From Amorphophallus konjac (Eukaryota; Streptophyta; Magnoliopsida; Alismatales; Araceae), in the NCBI GenBank assembly GCA_022559845.1, contig CM040120.1:170978334-171042333 (forward strand): a stretch of DNA of 64,000 nt, in the 5' to 3' direction. Below the pieces are notes generated by a model. That model was not told the origin of the DNA and searched no databases. It was given only the letters and a program-made list of their open reading frames with translations. A program made the translations under genes and the position numbers. Position 1 is the first letter of the stretch; every line of letters starts with the position of its first letter. This document shows positions 24,614 to 36,945 of this stretch, piece by piece.

Positions 24614-27069
24614 TATCACGTCCCGAGCCTTTATGATAGCGGAAGACTCACTCGAGAAACGGAAACAGCCGGCATGGTAAGCCTCTTGCAAGCAAGAGTG
24701 ATCAGAGTGTGAGACAATCACACACATAAATGCAACTGCATATTATTTTAATCAAACTCCAACTTATTTCATTGATAATCAATATTCATATAGAACAACT
24801 TTCAACTTCTTTCAACCTATCAGACTCAAGAAATAGGAAAATTATAGAGACTCGATCTAAACAATATAGACTTTCCTGAGTCTTCACTCTCATCTTGACA
24901 ACACTTTTATTCACTCTCGGATCCACTACTTGTATAGCCCGAATCCGAATTCGAATCACTTTCATTTCTTGAAAAGAATGGGAATAGGTAATGAGCACAC
25001 TTGCCCAGTAGGTATCTTCGCATCAACATGAAGGCATCATTAAAGTAATTAACATTTTAGCTCTAAAGAAATAAGATAAAATCATGCAAATGCGATCAAT
25101 CACGCGGTTAAACCAAAGTAACAAGATGATCATGTAAGATAGAATGAGAGCAAGAATGAACTAGCAAGTATGTAACAAGAACATGTTATTGGTCTTTCAT
25201 GAATAAGAATGTATCGAGAATGTACTAGCAATACCACATAATCATCACTCCAGTATCTTTTACTTATGAGAAAGTACTTCGTGAATTTCTGTGGAATATC
25301 AAGCAAGAAAGTCATGTCGTGCCGTATCGTGGATCTTCACTTATTTATAGAGAAAGTACTCCCAGCGCAATGCGACGCTAGTAGCATCATACCCCATGGT
25401 TTATAATAGTATGTTTCCAGCAATCAGCCGAGGGGACTATCATAGAGCCCTTGAACACAATCATTGCTCGATCGTATCTTCAAGAATAAATCAAGCTACT
25501 TCCACGCATGTAACAATAAAGTATGGCCAAGAATGTACAATTCAATAAGTTCATGATAACACTATTCAACGAATGAACACTTCAATTTAATAATGTGAGA
25601 GTCAAGAATGACTTAAACAAGATTATGCTTATGGAAATAAATCGGTAGCATAACGGTACATTTCTTTAACTTCCATTCATTATATTAAGTTTCTTGATCA
25701 ATATGATAAGTCCTAGACCATTATCAAGCCATCTAGGAACTTTAGAATATCAACCCTTGGGTCAAACCTCGGGTTAACTAGCTCAAGCATTGTGACGGTC
25801 AAGTACTGGGCCGTTACACTCATGTGACGCTCCAATGTTGGGCCGTTACAATGGTCTAAATCCCAAAAGAAGAAAATAGACTCAATTCAATGTGACGGTC
25901 TTGTACTGGGCCGTTACGTTCACGTGACGGTCGAGCCTTGATCCGTTAGAAAGATTGAATCCAGAAACAGTAATTGGACTCAGCTAAATGTGACGGTGTA
26001 TATTGGGCCGTTATATGGCCTGACGGTCCAATATAGATCTGTTACATTGCTAGAACCAGAAAACATCGATAGTGCTTTCTAATCCATTGGGTTTTAATGA
26101 TACAACCAACTTTGCATCCTAGTGGGAATCTGTTCGCGACCTTTTCTTTCTTTCGTGCGTCGATCGACCAACTGACCTACTGGTAGTCAAATGATCAATT
26201 GACGACGCAGGCGTGCCAGTCACATGAGTGACGACTTTATGATGCGCTCATTCTGACCCATGTCGGGCGAATGTGAGATTCGATCGGGACCAGCAGTCCG
26301 CCATACCATAAAGGCTATGGCGTTAATTACATCCCCCACGAGGAGGGAACACCTTTGATTAATTGCCGAGATAGCAGGCTGTTGAAGCCGAATTAAAAAG
26401 AGCTACATGATGATCATGACGAAGGCATGCAGGATGCATACATTTATCGTGCAGAAGATGCATAATTCATGGGATTATGGATCCTCGGTACGTGGCGGAG
26501 GACATAGGTCCGAAGACCATCGTCGCGCATAGCGAAGACTTCCGACCAGACATAATCTGGTTTTCTGTAGACGCCATTTAATATACCCGAGGATCTATGC
26601 ATGCATGCACACATGACGTTCATGACTATATTAAGCATGATAATAGAATCATGGAAGCAAATGATGATCAACCACGTTTATTACCCCCCCATCAAGGAAC
26701 AGGAGAACAACACAAATATAATAGCGAAAGTAAAGTGCTAATGGACATGGTAATAAAGATATGATAACAATATAGTTCGGGCTCGCTCGGCCCTTCCTTT
26801 ATTCAATTTATTACCAATTGTGATTTATTAACGCCAGCCCCGAGGGACGAGATCCGCTCGGGGGCAAATGAGCGATTAAAGCAACAATAGGTTTCAAAGT
26901 CGGCGCGACCATGTAAGGATAGCTTATACGGCGCGATAAAGCGTAGGTATAGCGGCTAATACGGCGCGGCCATCATGGATGTTAATACGGCGCGAAGGCC
27001 CTGGGGCGCGCCGGTTTAGGGCGCGCCAGAAAGGCGCAAGCAAAAAGTTTTGAAATATGAGTCTAACGT

Positions 27070-27102
27070 TAATCCGGCGCGGGGGGGTACCGCGCCGGAT
27101 TA
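27070..27102. repeat. 12-bp perfect inverted repeat in S1
   Basis: Arms TAATCCGGCGCG (27070-27081) and its exact complement (27091-27102), with a 9-base loop that starts with a G run. Confidence 0.85.
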
Positions 27103-28818
27103 GGGCGCGCCGGGTTAAGGCCGCGTCGTTTTAGCTTATTTTTTTATGAATTCTGAATCGTTTGAGTTTGTTAAGTTTATGTTGAGGGTTTTGAAGTTAT
27201 TTGAGGCCAATTGTTTGTTAAATTAAAGTCCAAAACTCTAAGGGATGGTATGATAAGTCAGTGCGAGGTTCGTACTCGAGCACCGAGATGATTGAGTCCA
27301 GAATGATCGTTTCATTAGGGCTTATTTAATCTTAATCTGTCCAAAATTGGACAGCATCTCCCCTGAACCTGAAGAGTTGCAGGGGAGAAGCGGGGTCATG
27401 CTCACCTATGGAACAAGCCCCTAAACCGCCGGTCTGCACAATGGCAGCCAGCAAAATCCCATCGAATAAGGTGCCACTAGGACTGGCCTACAAGGGACAC
27501 CAAAGCTCCGTGGGTGGAGGCAACGGATGAGGCGACTAATAACGGAAGCGACACCCCGAGGACAAGCCTACAAAGGGGTGGGCGACTTACAGCACACACT
27601 GCATCTGCTGAGGAGACAGAGACCTTCAGGAGAAGAGGTTCCGAGGACTAGCTTGCTAGGAACGTTCGCCCTTTGGCCACCACAGAACCCCGGGGGAAAC
27701 TGTGGGTTTGAGATTGTTGGGTTGAACCCCTGTCAATATCTGCTGCAGCCCTGAGGGAGCGTCTACCATCAAGAGATAGGGCTCCCGACCATTCAACACC
27801 TCCGTGAAATCATGAGGGAATATCCCCCTCCCCGGATGACCGAGATGAAATCAGCGGAACTCAAGCGGTGGGCAATCACAGATGAGAGAGGGGATATTCG
27901 TTACCAACGGACTACCAATCTTAGGACCGAGGTATTGACTGCCATGAGATTGGGCAGTTGGCGATTGGCAATCGTATGGAGGGACAATGGGAGCATAGCC
28001 GAGATAATCTGACTACACGGACATATATTCAAGCAGCTGGACCACGATAGTCACGAGACGAGCGGTCTCCAATTCTCATGCGAAACAGGGGAACGCAAAA
28101 GGGAGAAGGAGACCAGAACTTGTATTGAAATGGGAAGAGACATGTGCACAAGCACAGCTCCACCCTCCCAGAAAATGCAACGGCTATCGACGGAGAAGCA
28201 AGTATAGACGGGAAAGCCCCGGGGAGGGGTTATCTCTGTAGCCCTTGATATGCCAGGGCACATGCGAAATCGGAGAAACCGGAATCATAGGACTGCGCGC
28301 AGACAGACGACCACAGAGGACCTCTGAAGGAAATCGAGATGGGAGAAGATAATAAGGCATGGAGCATTCAACTCACCAACATTGATATATGCAGATGCAT
28401 CGTTGCCCGGTGAGGAAACTATATACATATATTACAATTCCGATGCCGGCACTATGGAACGGCCACCGGTTCGCTTACAGGGAAAACCCGCAAGAGAGCA
28501 ACGAGGAGGGGGGATGGCGAAGAAGGAGAGAGGAGCCGGCTCATATCATCGCCGCTCCTTTCCCCCCTCGCTTACATTCGATGGGCAGAAGTCTCAGAAG
28601 GAGGAATCCACGGAAAGCAGAAAAGAACTGGCACCGGCGCCCACCTCTTCCGGGAACAGAGTATCGTAGAGGAAGAAGACGACCGGTGGAAGCTCCTCCG
28701 AAGGAACCCTACTCTCTCTCTGCTTCCTTTCTTTTCTTTCTTCCCGAAAGCCCTCTTCTGTGTCCTCCTCGTTCTTCTCTTTTTCCTCTTGTTTTTTCTT
28801 CCAATCGAACCTCACCCA

Positions 28819-28826
28819 TTTATATA
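28819..28826 (-). promoter_or_regulatory. TATA box of solo LTR S1
   Basis: TATATAAA on the minus strand, conserved at 49543-49550 in the F LTR. Confidence 0.55.
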
Positions 28827-30195
28827 ACAGGTTGGAGGCTTTGCATCTAGCGTGAGCTTTTGGCACGCCGGGAGGAGTCTTCATCAACCTATCGCGCCAG
28901 TTTAAGACGCCATCCGATAGAGTGACTGGCGCGCCGTGATGAGGGCGGAAGGTAGGGGATTTACCGTGCTGGGATCAGCGCTGAAGGTAGGGGGGCACAG
29001 GCATAAGCGCTGAAGGTAGGGGGGTGCGCCGGGTTAAGGGCGCGCCGGGCTAGTGCTCTTTACGACCTTCGAGCCACTCGATGAGTCCGGGGATGATTCT
29101 GGGAGTCACCGTGAGCATTATCTCACCGATGCTTAATGAAACCTCAATGAGATATCTTGTCGAAGCTCCCGGGTTGGCGTACGGCCATTCTTAAGGTTCC
29201 AGATAGCTTTAGGTTGATCATACGGGCCTGCCGCTGACACTACCTTCGGCTCTATAATTCGTGCCGATGGCTCGGCCTGGCCCGTGCCCGAAGCTCCTTG
29301 GAAGGTGAGATAACACCAGGGATAGTTCCGCCCGAGCTGGGTGATCATTCGGCCACTGACGGGCCCATCTTGGTGGGAAGCCGCACCCGTGCCGGGTGAT
29401 CGGGGTCTTCTGCCGACAGAGCTTTCGGTCCTCCGTCTCGGAGAGCCAGGGGGAAACTCCTTTGTCTTCAGGAGAGCCTTTTCATGTGGTGGGGGACCAC
29501 CGGATAGACCATCGTCCTTGGTCGGACAACGGGTGTAGTGTATGCAGCACGACAAAGTCGATGCCGATTCATTGGGCAGGCTTGGTCGCACTACCGGTTG
29601 GTTGTGGATTCATCTCGGCTCTCCGGAGGTGAAGTCCCCACGTCCATATAGAATGACTCGAGGCTCTGGTAGCTTGAGAAATCCTCAATGTGTTGATCTT
29701 TATCGGCTCCCGCGCTTCGGTGGGCGGGGTCATTCGTCCTTATGGCTTGGTCGCCGACGATCATATTTTAGGTGCCAACAGAATCCCAGGCTCGCAGAGA
29801 ATTATGGAGGTCTTGAAACAAGAATGACTAGTCCATTGGAAGGAATATCCAATAGAGAGGTTCTCATGTCCAAGAATAATGTTCCTATAGTGCAAAGTGT
29901 AAACTAACGGACAATATACCGGAATATGTGCCATGTACTTAAGGCAAATGACTCTATTGATAGAAAGAGAATGTGTAGCACATGAAACCAAGATAAAACT
30001 CCATCCATACATCTTTGAAAAGTCATGATTTAGATACAAAACTATAGAATTTCGGCACATGAAATTAACATAACTTAAAATAACTTAAGATGTCTTAATC
30101 ATGCAATTTCTATTATGAATCAGTAACTAAACTTAAAGTCATGATAATAGGTCCAAACTTAGCTCTCTAAGCTTATTTATAAGTAAACTTAAGTG

Positions 30196-30331
30196 ATTTT
30201 TTTTATTTTATTTTTTAGGAGAGGGGAAAAGCGGGGGCCGCACCTCCGGTGGGAGGGGCGGCTTGAACCCTCGCGCCCTCCTGCCACCTGCGCAGGAGGG
30301 GGGTGTCCACCCCGCCACTGGCGGGGGGTCT
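30196..30331 (-). mobile_element. SINE-like insertion in the element C LTR
   Basis: A 136-bp insertion absent from the matching site at 7790-7800. It is flanked by an 11-bp duplication AAACTTAAGTG at 30185-30195 and 30332-30342. On the minus strand it starts AGACCCCC, contains an A-box-like segment around TGGCGGGGTGG and a B-box-like GGTTCAAGCC, and ends in an A-rich tail with T interruptions. Size, tail, promoter boxes and long target duplication fit a tRNA-derived SINE moved by a LINE. The family is not identified. Confidence 0.8.
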
Positions 30332-31855
30332 AAACTTAAGTGGTTACCATTCTACCTCGGGCTGACAGAACACAAGGGTCTGACGGTCTAACAAGACCGC
30401 GTTACTGTGATTGTGACGGTTTATCGAGGGGTGGTTACAGTAATGTAACGCTCCTGTTATGGTGCGTCAGAGACAACAAAGCAATTAAAATGTAACAGAG
30501 GGTGTGACGGCTCATCGTATGGCCGTTACATGTTGTGACGGTCCTATCCTGATCTGTGAGAGATTCTGCTGACATCAATAGATAAAAAGATCTAAGGTTT
30601 CAACTTACATCATGTCTGGAAATCATATATAACTTCTACATGATAGAATAAAGGCTAAGCTAATAGTATGCATGGGTTTTCTGTGAATTTGATAAGAAAG
30701 TTCCTTTTTACTTAGTTAGGGCTAAGAATACACATGTATGCATGACTCTACTAAAATATGAAATTCATGATCTATAGTGCATGAAATCAAACACAATCAG
30801 AGGACTTTTATCCTTAACAAGATGTTTCTGCCAATCATGAGATAACCTACCTCTTAACTAGTCTTTAAGCTTCTAATTTGAGTCTGAAAACCGTGCCCTA
30901 CTTCTCCTTTTCCAATGATTTTCCAATAATTTTCTATTGCTCTAACTCCACGACCTCTTGACCTAAAGATGTGAAACTTTGAGGGTAAGAAGATAAAACT
31001 AAGGTGAAAAAAAAGTTCTAAAGGACTGAACTCTAATTACCTCGTTTAGACGTCATAATCTCTTGATCTTCAGGGGTCTTGCGTTTAGTTTCCTGGATTA
31101 TTATGGTCGAACCAGCAACTTTGGAAGCTTCAATCTCCTTAATTGCTTGATCTCCTAGCATGAAATTTGGAGAACTATTAGTCTAAAGTATACTAAACAA
31201 AATCTTCTAAAGAACTTACCCGAAATTATGACTCCTTATCTTGTTTCTTCACCAGCCAAAAGTAAGGGTCGCTCAGTTCAGAACTAGGTCCTATTTATAG
31301 GGTTTTGGCTAGGGTTTGAGGATTAGATTGATTCTAGAGTCCTTAATTTGCCAGAACCTGATCCCCAAGAGTCCTTAGTAACCTTACAAGTTCTCCCAAT
31401 TAGGTCTCTTGTAGATAGGATCCCAAAGATCCAATCTTTCTACTCGTTTTTCCATTCACGGAACTGACAGAGTGTAACGCATCAGTCTAAGTGTGTTACG
31501 TAACTGTGGCGGTCGCACGATAGACCGCTACATCCAACGTGCACAGACTTCAACATAACTCAAACTCTTTTGTTAATTATCTATTTTATTATCTATTAAA
31601 ATAGTATTTATCCGTAAATAGGCTAAATAACCTTCTAGAACATGGGCCAAACTTAATGGGCTTAGTCCATAGACCTTTTAGATTTTATTTAAATAGGCTA
31701 GGTTGATTATTTGACACAATTGGGCCTTATAATGACTTATTAATCCAATAATCCAGTTATAAATCTATTTAGCCTTTATAAAATCCTAATAAATTCCAGA
31801 AAATCATATAAATAATCCAAAAATTATTACATAAATTTTTGGGCACTACAATTAT

Positions 31856-31985
31856 AATGATATGACTCAAATAAAATATAAAAATTACATGCCAAGACTC
31901 AGAAAATGTGATGGACACAATGGAGTACTGCCAGTGAGCAATTGGAGCTATGGAAAAATGTGAAGGGTGAGAGATGCCCCCGTCA
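31856..31985 (-). mobile_element. Element A, middle LTR, right part
   Basis: Continuation of the LTR interrupted at 5868, ending at 31985 where the minus strand begins TGACGGGGGCA. It is followed directly by the 3' end of a second A internal region, which shows that the two A units share this LTR. Confidence 0.85.
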
Positions 31986-32910
31986 TACCCCCGGGATGCG
32001 AAGAACTCGACTCCGTCGAGTATGGGTCTACCGGGGAAGTGGTCCTCCAAAGCAGCTCCAGGCGAGCCACGACCTCCAAACTCAACCTTGCGTCCACAAC
32101 TAGGGGACGATCCTTCATCCTCTCAAGGTGGCTCGGGCACACCCTCTTGCCGGTGATGGAACCATGCTCGCCTAGTATTGCCTCCGTGTGCACACGTCGG
32201 GCTCTCAGGCTGATATGTGGTGGCTCTCCAAGTGCGTCTCTCACAAGGGTAGGGGTAGGCCCGAAACTCTCACTAGGATCCACCGCGGTGCCCATATAGG
32301 GTACCAGACCCGCCACGTGCGAAATGGGGTGAATCCCAAAATCTATTAGAAAGCCCAACCCATAAGCCAGGTTGCCAGGCCCACTCGAAACTAGGCAAGT
32401 TCCAAGTCCTCGTGCCCTCAAGTTGGAGGTGACCCTAGGGTAGAGCTACTCCAAAGTCACCATTGCCAAGTTGCCAGCTTGGAATTCAAAGTGGCATTTA
32501 CAAGGTTTTGCCCGCTTCATGTGATTCTCACTGCTCGTTATTTGTTGCTTGCTTAAATGCTCATGCCAAGTACTACGATGCGGTGTGAGTGGGAGATACA
32601 TGATATGCAAAGTGGGGCCAGGACAACCATATTTTGACTAATCATGCAGAGGTGCTATGGAGACTTTGAAGGGTGTGGGTGGGCCGGGGCATCTATAGAT
32701 GTCCCTCTCATGCGTGGGTGTGATGAGTGCCGGAGGACCCGTACATCCATGAATGTTCCTAACATTTTTATGCTTAAGACTCACGATGAATGAAGGTGGA
32801 CCATTACATCCGAATATGGACCACTCATGTTTCCTACTTGACATGTGGGTGATATGAATGAATGTACCCGACATATGAATCATGCCAAGTGGTTCGAAGT
32901 GCCAAGACAT
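31986..32910 (-). pseudogene. Element A unit 2: integrase/chromodomain remnant
   Basis: Minus-strand frames here repeat the unit 1 landmarks: RGLGTCLV, YGLGFLIDFGIHPISHVA, and near the LTR WEDHFPGRPILDGV followed by RGYDGG. Upstream, 32910-32638 repeats the segment with HEWSIFGCNGPPSF and ALITPTHERDIY, which would correspond to a more N-terminal but unrecognisable part. Stops and frame changes differ from unit 1, so the two units have decayed separately. On the minus strand a short GGGGGTA run next to the LTR start (31986-31992) may be the polypurine tract. Confidence 0.5.
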
Positions 32911-32961
32911 ATGTCTTCCTAACCCAAAAATGACTTTGATGTGTTGGGGTATGGTTTGGCA

Positions 32962-33474
32962 TTAGAGTTTCCATTCAAAAGGGTCGAAGGGGTCAAGGAA
33001 GGTGGATATCGTGGGGAGAGGCACCTCCTTGTTCCTTAGGTGTAGATCTTCCTTGGTCATAGCTACCCTTGTGTTGCCTGGGACTTGGGAGAGGTGGGCT
33101 TGGCCCAACATGGTGGGTGAGGGTAGGAAGGAGTGGGTGATAAGTGATGTGGGCGGATCACATGGGTTCCCGCGTTCCCATTGGGAGGGGTCAAAAGGAT
33201 CAACATAAGTGTACCCGGGGGAAAGGAGCTCTAAGTTCATCTCAACATCCTCAAGGTCCTCACAATATGGTGGTGGATCATCCTCCTCTAATGAAATGAT
33301 TGGGCCGAAGTTCTTAGTGTGTGGGTTGGCCATGAGCGGATGGCTTGGCTTTCTGCCCGATATGAGGGACTCCAATTTGAGGATAAGGCCGGGCTGATCG
33401 GGTGTGGGCAGGAATAGAAGGAGATCGCTAGTGTAGCACCCAACGGTGCAAATCGAGGTGATGATCCGACACAC
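32962..33474 (-). CDS. Element A unit 2: conserved middle frame, unknown function
   Basis: A 170-residue open minus-strand frame that is broken in unit 1 (1874-2447). It has a leucine-rich N-terminus, SGRKPSHPLMA, an acidic EEDDPPP patch, DPFDPSQWERGNPCDPP, and ends near FLDPFDPFEWKL. No family is recognised. The start is chosen as the first methionine after the stop that ends the gag-like frame. It may be part of a longer ancestral gag or pol reading frame and not an independent gene. Confidence 0.35.
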   Translation of the reverse strand: MCRIITSICTVGCYTSDLLLFLPTPDQPGLILKLESLISGRKPSHPLMANPHTKNFGPIISLEEDDPPPYCEDLEDVEMNLELLSPGYTYVDPFDPSQWERGNPCDPPTSLITHSFLPSPTMLGQAHLSQVPGNTRVAMTKEDLHLRNKEVPLPTISTFLDPFDPFEWKL

Positions 33475-34722
33475 AGGTGTAGAAGATCAAGGCTGCTAGG
33501 TTGGTTGGCCACTGTGGTCAACATGCCTGTCAACTTCATTTACCATGCTACGCCCTTGAGAATATCCCCTAATGTGTCCACTTGGTAAGATGATTGGATG
33601 GTGGTGTAAAAGGAGGGGAGGGGCACAATTTGGTTTTGATATCCAATGGGGGAGAGGTGTGGGGGTGAGCTAGGGATGGTGGATCCTCGCTTGAGCCATT
33701 GGAGTATGGACTTATTAACGGCGAGGGTGGCATGAGTGGTGGTGGTTGGATCTTGAAGAACCGGGCTAGGAGAGGTGGATGGAATGGGAAGCTCTTGGAT
33801 TTCCACTATGGCGGGAGGTGGGTCCGGATGGGTATCCATCTCTACTTGTAATGGGTGTGTCATGGTCTCCTCTACCAAGGAGGTGAGATGGTGTACCCGG
33901 GGTGGAGGGTAAAGGGAAACTTGGTTTGGGATTAGTAGGGGAAGTAGTGAAGGCCTAGGTTGGGGTAGGATTGGAGTTGGGAGTGGGAGATGGGTTGGGT
34001 GAGGAGGCTTGGGTTGGTTGGCCTTGGGAGGTGTGTCCCTTATGAGGGGAGATAGAGGAGTGGAGGCCAATTGGGTTTGGGTATGGGTTGGGAAAGGGAG
34101 TGTGGGTTGGTTGGTGGTGGCCTTCACGAGGAGAGCTGGGTCGGTTAAGGGTCTCTTGCCCTTTGGATCGGCCAATTGTGGAGGGGTGGAAGTGGGAGCC
34201 AATTTGGTTTAGCTAGTGAGGGTTGTGGAAGGGGGTTTTGGTTGGGGTTTGGGGACCCTCATAGGGTTAGGTGGAGAGGTAGAGGCTAGGCTTGTTTGGG
34301 TCTTAAGGGAGAGGTCTTGGTGGCGAAGTGTAGTGATGATGGTTGAGAGGTGATTTGTTAGGAGTGGTGGGGTGGAGACCTAAGGGTGGTCTCAAGTTGG
34401 CCGGGTGGGGATGGAGGAGTGGTAGTACTCCTTGGATAGGAAGGAGAACGTCGGGGAGCGAAGATATTTCTAAGTTCCTCCTTCATATCATCCCATGAGG
34501 AAATGGGCTCTTGCCTCGTAACCCCTCTATGTGCTCCCACTTACTCTTGGCTTGACCCTGAAGTCGTCCCTTGGCCTTGCGGGCTCTCGGGGGTCCATAT
34601 ACCCAAGTCTTTTCAAAGTACCTTTCCATGGTAGCCTCCCACCTAACATAATCACTAGAACGTGATCCGTCATCTAGAATGAAGTCCATGGGTGGCGAAT
34701 AGGTTAAGTAGGAAGTGGCCAT
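33288..34722 (-). pseudogene. Element A unit 2: gag-like gene, broken
   Basis: Same gene as 2261-3709 but split over several frames (34722-34483, 34540-34358, 34202-33540, 33539-33288). The N-terminal MATSYLTYSPPMDF segment and the gag core SSDYVRWEATMERYFE are kept. Fifteen bases are missing after HIEGLR relative to unit 1, a frameshift follows in the proline-rich part, and a stop lies near 34205. Confidence 0.75.
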
Positions 34723-34783
34723 GATGATCGAGGGGATAAATGCAATGGTCCTAGGACAAGACTTAGTAGAGACAAGTCTAGAA

Positions 34784-34798
34784 CTTGCTCTGATACCA
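34784..34798 (-). other. Primer-binding site, element A unit 2
   Basis: The minus strand reads TGGTATCAGAGCAAG two bases from the LTR end at 34801; canonical iMet-type primer site. Confidence 0.9.
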
Positions 34799-34800
34799 AT

Positions 34801-36945
34801 TGATGTGACACAACCCCTTAGACTTAGATTGCAAGAAACGTAACGGAAACGGCAATGTCACACAAGCGAACACTTTCACATTTGGCACACTCGGGTCCGT
34901 AGGTGGACCGGCGATAGGGAGAGGGTCCGAGGTTGGACCCGGAGGTTTTCAAGGGTATGGCCAGCTTGGGGAGGACCCTTAAGGGTCAGGGGTTGCCCAA
35001 ATTCACGGGCGGTCAGCACGTCGAGGGCGTGGGTAAATTGGTCTCACTCACAAATCACCCGCAGTGGACACTCACATAGTAGCAATTTGAGTTCGAGCAC
35101 TCCTCACCGACCGACGGCACACTAGAAGCAATACTAATCAAGCACAATTAATCCAGCATTGGAGTGTGGTCTGGAGCTCACCTGATCAGCGTGAAGATGC
35201 CGATCCCGGCCGGAGACGATGGAGAGCGGAGAAGCGTGGGCTTACCCGCACGTCGCGTCGGAGAAGCTTCAACTTGAAAATTCAAGTTACATGCACTACG
35301 CCCCTCGCAAGGGGTTTGGACTAGGGGTGGGGATTAGTTTTACAACTAAAATGTACCTCCACGTAGGGAGGGGCGGTCAGCCGGCCAGGCGGGGTGGGGA
35401 AAACTATGCTAGAAGCCGAAGTGGAAGAAGATCGTCGGTTCTGCCAGCCCTCTAGAACAGCGGATAGATAGTCGATGTTGACGCTGTTGCGGATTGCCCC
35501 GAACTCTGTTTGCAACGAAATCAGTGGAAAAATCTCCGTGGTTGACCCAGGATGATGTCAAAATTTTTGGGGATTTTCTTGTTGGCGAGGACTGTCGGGG
35601 TAGAGGCGTGAACAGGGTTGCAGGCTTCTAATTCTGGTAGCTTCTGTGTCACTGCAGCAGGAAGGTGAGGACACCACGGTTGCTCCCGTGCTCTGATTCA
35701 TGCGAGGCTAGAGTCATTGGATTTGTGGTCGAACCCCCTTCGAACGAAGACCCACGGGGATGCCATCGGATGTCAGAGCTGACTGCGAGAGCCTGAGAAA
35801 TGGATCTATCTTCAGTCAGACTTACCTGCGCACTAATGGTAGGAAATTCGGAACTTTGTGCTTCCAGCTTCAAAGGATGCTCTGCTTCTTAGTGATGCTA
35901 GGGGACTTGGAGTAGAACGTTTCAGCCTAGCGCCGCTCCAAGACGCTCAGAACTCTGGTCATGGTAGCCTCTACAATCTACTTTTGGATAACTGTCAGGA
36001 GGATGATGCGTAGTCCGGCGATGTCGGCTCTCCTGGGCAGCGACGAACTCAGACTGGGACAAGACTACCACCGTTGCAAAGAGGACTTGGAGACGCTTCC
36101 AATGGTATATGGTACGCCTTCTAAAGCTTCTTTGTGATGATGTGGCAGCCTCAGAAAGTCACTGGTACTCTGCTGCCTATGAGCTGGGAATAGGATGAAT
36201 GTGTAGGGTTGTGTGTATGTGGGTGGGATGGCCAAGGGAAGCAAGGGGAAATGGGGAGGGCGACCAGGGTAGGAAGGGGGTGTTGGGGAGGGGTGAGGGG
36301 CCGCCAGAAAGGGAGGGAGATTCAAATTTGGCCTAGGGTTTGAACCCCTTCAGCCTTGGGGAGATGGAAGGGTGCTTGGGAAAGGGTAGTGGGTGGTTGG
36401 GGGTTGGAGGGTGGCTTGGAGATTGGTCTCCCTTGGGACTAGAGGTGGATTAAAGAGGTGTTGTGCGAAGTTGTGGTGACTATTGAATGAGGGGAGGAGA
36501 GAGAGTAAGTAGGTGGGAGGGGGAGGCGAGAGAAAGGGGCTAGGTGAGGGGAGTTTCTCACTCCTCTTTAACAGCTTCTCATCAAATGAACTTAATTTTC
36601 TAGACTCACAATAATAGATCTTCATTAGCTAAAAATGGGGAGATGGAGGTCCTATTTATAGGGAACCCACATTTTACAATAAGTCCCTGACTTTTGGAAC
36701 ATTGACAAATAACCAAGGGGGAAGGGGGTGCCCCTGGGCCTTGCCCATTGAATAGGGCCCATTAACTAATCTAATCAACCCTATGACACCTAACTTTGGT
36801 AGATGACTCATTAACCTAGGTACTGGACTCAAATAAAAGGAAAATTGCATGCCAAGACTCAGAAAATGTGACGGACACAATGGAGTACTGCTAGTGAGCA
36901 ATCAGAGTTGTGGAAAAATGTGAAGGGCGAGAGATGCCCCCATCA
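34801..36945 (-). mobile_element. Element A, proximal 5' LTR (intact, 2145 bp)
   Basis: The only LTR of A that is complete in the window. The minus strand starts TGATGGGGGCA at 36945 and ends CACATCA at 34801. TATAAATA is at 36653-36660 (minus). Beyond 36945 the sequence no longer matches A, so this is the outer boundary; GAAGG at 36946-36950 would be the target duplication, whose partner lies left of the window. Confidence 0.88.

Larger units (their letters stand above)
26131..29780 (-). mobile_element. S1: solo LTR of a Tat-type element (F family)
   Basis: A 3650-bp insertion flanked by GAATC at 26126-26130 and 29781-29785. Ends are TGTTGGCACC (minus-strand start at 29780) and GGTCGCGAACA. 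It matches the F LTR over 27490-29780 versus 48214-50490 with few differences. There is no internal region, primer site or polypurine tract, so it is a solo LTR left by LTR-LTR recombination. A minus-strand TATATAAA box is at 28819-28826. GGCGCGCC-type motifs cluster at 28890-29050 just upstream of it and again at 26930-27120. Frames of 60-150 residues inside are shared with F only because the DNA is shared; I do not regard them as genes. Confidence 0.92.
5869..31850 (-). mobile_element. Element C: Ty3/gypsy chromovirus, complete but degenerate, with nested insertions
   Basis: Two LTRs (5869-9303 and 24614-31850, the latter interrupted) flank gag, protease, RT, RNase H, integrase and chromodomain remnants, all on the minus strand. 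LTRs start TGTAGTGCCCC and end CGTGATA. Flanks are ATTAC (5864-5868) and ATTAT (31851-31855), a 5-bp target duplication with one mismatch. Within C lie D (11681-22311), S1 (26131-29780) and a SINE (30196-30331). In the 270-base stretch I compared by eye (7045-7320 versus 25790-26060) the LTRs differ at about 5 percent of positions, clearly older than D. Confidence 0.9.
24614..31850 (-). repeat. Element C 5' LTR, split by solo LTR S1 and a SINE
   Basis: The LTR parts are 24614-26130, 29786-30195 and 30343-31850, together matching 5869-9303. S1 duplicates GAATC and the SINE duplicates 11 bases. A TATAAATA box (minus) is at 31292-31299. Confidence 0.9.

Noticed and set aside
28389..29591. Frames of 95-153 residues in S1 that recur almost unchanged at 49058-50301
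   Set aside because: Both regions are the same LTR family. Frames occur on both strands over the same DNA and show no domain, so the conservation reflects recent shared ancestry of the LTRs.
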